NCBI GenBank assembly: GCA_039026555.1
Contig: JBCCMB010000129.1
Span: 1 to 7,859 of the forward strand
DNA: 7,859 nucleotides
Source: JBCCMB01 sp039026555
Lineage (GTDB): Bacteria; Pseudomonadota; Alphaproteobacteria; Caulobacterales; Hyphomonadaceae
Direction: 5' to 3'
Shown: positions 6,187 to 7,859 of the stretch, piece by piece
Position numbering within the stretch: position 1 is the stretch's first letter
Layout of the letters: each line of letters starts with the position of its first letter
The notes under the pieces: generated by a model
What the model was told of the DNA's origin: nothing
Databases searched by the model: none
What the model saw: only the letters and a program-made list of their open reading frames with translations
Translations under genes and position numbers: made by a program

Positions 6187-7859
6187 ATGGCGAAAACGAG
6201 AATCGGCGGCGGCGCGAAGAAAGTGCTCTACACGCTGGATACCGTCCGCCGCATCGGCCTGTTGAGTTCGGTCAAAGCGCTCAACGCGAAAAACGCCTGC
6301 AAAGCGTGTGCGTTCGGTATGGGCGGTCAACGCGGCGGCATGACGAACGAGTTGGATGAATATCCGTCGGTCTGCAATAAAAGCGTCCAAGCCCAATCCA
6401 CCGACATCCAATTGCCTATTCCGGAAGAGGTTTTCGCGCACAATTTGTCGGATTTGCAGGAATTAGACGCTAAGGAATTGGAGCATTTGGGTCGCTTGGG
6501 CTCGCCGATATACAAGCCGGCCGGCGCCGACGCCTACGCTCCAATAAGCTGGGATGACGCCTTGGATCTGGCGGCGGAGCGTTTAGCCGCCGTTGAACCC
6601 GATAGAAGCTTTTTCTACGCCTCCGGCCGATCCTCGAACGAAGCCGGCTTTTTGTTCCAATTGCTGGCGCGCGCCTATGGAACCAACAATGTCAGCAATT
6701 GTTCGTTTTACTGCCACCAAGCAACCGGCGTTGCGCTGTCGGAAACCATCGGCACAGGCACGTCGACGGTTGAATTGGCGGATTTGAACGGATGCGATCT
6801 GATCGTCGTTATCGGCGCCAATCCGTCCTCCAATCATCCGCGCTTTATTCACAAGCTGAAAGCCTGTCGCGATAGGGGCGGCGAGGTCGTCATAATCAAT
6901 CCTGCGCGCGAGCCGGGTTTGGTCAAATTCGCCTCGCCTAAGAGCGCTCGATCTTTGCTGGTCGGCGGGGATGAGATCGCCTCGTTTTATGTGCAGCCGC
7001 GCATTGGCGGCGATATCAGCCTGTTTAAGGGAATCGCAAAGGCCGTATTGGCCGCAAGCGGAGAGGCGCGCGCCTTTATCGATGCCCATACCGAAGGGTT
7101 CGACGCGTTCGCATCCGACATAAATGCGCAAAGCTGGGCCGATATCGAAGCTGAAAGCGGCGTGTCGCGGGCTGAGATAGAGCGTCTCGCCGATATTTAC
7201 ATGCGGTCGACATCGGCTGTCTTCGCCTGGGGCATGGGGATGACGCACCATGCGCACGGCGTTGAGAATATTGAGTATATTTCCAATCTCGCTTTGATGC
7301 GCGGCATGATTGGCCGGCCCAACGCCGGACTTTTGCCATTACGCGGACACTCCAACGTCCAGGGCGTCGGGACGATCGGGGTAAAGCCCGTGCTGTCGCA
7401 GGACGTGGTCGACCGCATGGAAGAAACACTTGGACTTTCACTGCCCAAGGGCGCCGGCATGGACACGATGGCCGCAATGGAGGCGGCGGGCGACGGCAAG
7501 ATCGATGCGGCGGTTCTGCTCGGCGGAAACCTGTTCGCTGCAAATCCCGACAGCGATTGGGCGGCGCGCGCTTTGGACCAAATCGGCTTTCGCCTATGCC
7601 TGACGACGACGTTGAACGCGTCGCATGTTTTCGGCGTGGAGAGCGGCGAAATGCTGGTGCTGCCCGTTGCTGCGCGCGATGAGGAATGGGAGCCGACAAC
7701 CCAGGAATCCATGTTCAACTATGTGCGCTTTAGCGATGGCGGCATCACCCGCTTGGCGGATGTGCGTCCTGAAAGCGCCATCCTTGCGGATATCGGCGCG
7801 CGTCTATTGCCCGACGGCCCCATCGATTTTGACGCGTTCAAACGCCATCGCAGCGTGCG
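6187..7859 (+). CDS. FdhF/YdeP family molybdopterin oxidoreductase (partial, 3' end outside window)
   Basis: The frame stays open for 557 codons to the window edge; relatives run about 750-780 residues, so the C-terminal cofactor-binding part is missing. It belongs to the bis-MGD oxidoreductases closest to E. coli formate dehydrogenase H (FdhF) and YdeP. Seen: an N-terminal Cys cluster (C38, C41, C63, then K65). GTNNVSNCSFYCHQ (165-178) aligns with the FdhF active site, placing C176-H177 where FdhF has Sec140-His141, so C176 should ligate Mo or W. GANPSSNHP, and IGRPNAG followed by LRGHSNVQG, are cofactor-binding motifs; R386 matches the FdhF active-site arginine (R333). There is no signal peptide or Tat motif, so it should be cytoplasmic. 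Substrate and electron partner are unknown for this subfamily; formate is possible but unproven. E. coli YdeP is linked to acid resistance. The canonical third Fe-S cysteine is replaced by M45. Confidence 0.93.
   Translation, partial: MAKTRIGGGAKKVLYTLDTVRRIGLLSSVKALNAKNACKACAFGMGGQRGGMTNELDEYPSVCNKSVQAQSTDIQLPIPEEVFAHNLSDLQELDAKELEHLGRLGSPIYKPAGADAYAPISWDDALDLAAERLAAVEPDRSFFYASGRSSNEAGFLFQLLARAYGTNNVSNCSFYCHQATGVALSETIGTGTSTVELADLNGCDLIVVIGANPSSNHPRFIHKLKACRDRGGEVVIINPAREPGLVKFASPKSARSLLVGGDEIASFYVQPRIGGDISLFKGIAKAVLAASGEARAFIDAHTEGFDAFASDINAQSWADIEAESGVSRAEIERLADIYMRSTSAVFAWGMGMTHHAHGVENIEYISNLALMRGMIGRPNAGLLPLRGHSNVQGVGTIGVKPVLSQDVVDRMEETLGLSLPKGAGMDTMAAMEAAGDGKIDAAVLLGGNLFAANPDSDWAARALDQIGFRLCLTTTLNASHVFGVESGEMLVLPVAARDEEWEPTTQESMFNYVRFSDGGITRLADVRPESAILADIGARLLPDGPIDFDAFKRHRSV

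Noticed and set aside
6583..7257. Minus-strand open frame of 224 codons opposite the oxidoreductase
   Set aside because: The plus-strand frame carries the FdhF active-site motifs throughout this stretch; the antisense frame shows none.
1..7859. CRISPR arrays, tRNA or rRNA genes, insertion-sequence ends
   Set aside because: I saw no spaced repeats, cloverleaf-like segments, transposase motifs or terminal inverted repeats, and almost all of the window is accounted for by five protein genes.

Overview
The window looks like chromosomal DNA from a GC-rich Gram-negative bacterium. It encodes an outer-membrane-type protein, a lipobox lipoprotein, TrkH and YebC. Codon choice favours GCG, GGC and CGC, and the protein sequences look alphaproteobacterial. 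The class assignment is an inference from recalled family resemblance; no rRNA, tRNA, mobile element or CRISPR array is visible to anchor it.

Layout. (1) A plus-strand gene (129-2102) encodes a 657-residue exported protein that I do not recognise. It has a signal peptide, a helical and Pro/Lys-rich N-terminal half, and a C-terminal half that reads as an outer-membrane beta-barrel ending in Phe. (2) Convergent to it on the minus strand (2099-3547) is trkH, a Trk-type potassium channel subunit. The two stop codons share one CTAG palindrome, so no room is left for a terminator. (3) A 191-bp divergent intergenic region (3548-3738) should hold promoters for trkH and yebC. (4) On the plus strand follow yebC (3739-4491), a Pam-like amidase-signature lipoprotein (4520-6148) and the first 557 codons of an FdhF/YdeP-type molybdopterin oxidoreductase (6187 to the window end). 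Gaps of 28 and 38 bp suggest one transcription unit.

Function. The genes do not form an obvious single pathway. TrkH imports potassium, YebC acts in gene expression or translation, the amidase is an envelope-anchored hydrolase, and the oxidoreductase is a cytoplasmic-type Mo/W enzyme with no signal peptide. Three features merit attention: the unrecognised barrel protein, whose arginine codon use differs from its neighbours; the formate-dehydrogenase-like protein, which keeps the catalytic Cys-His pair but lacks one canonical Fe-S cysteine; and the shared CTAG stop. I found no convincing sign of a new multi-gene system.
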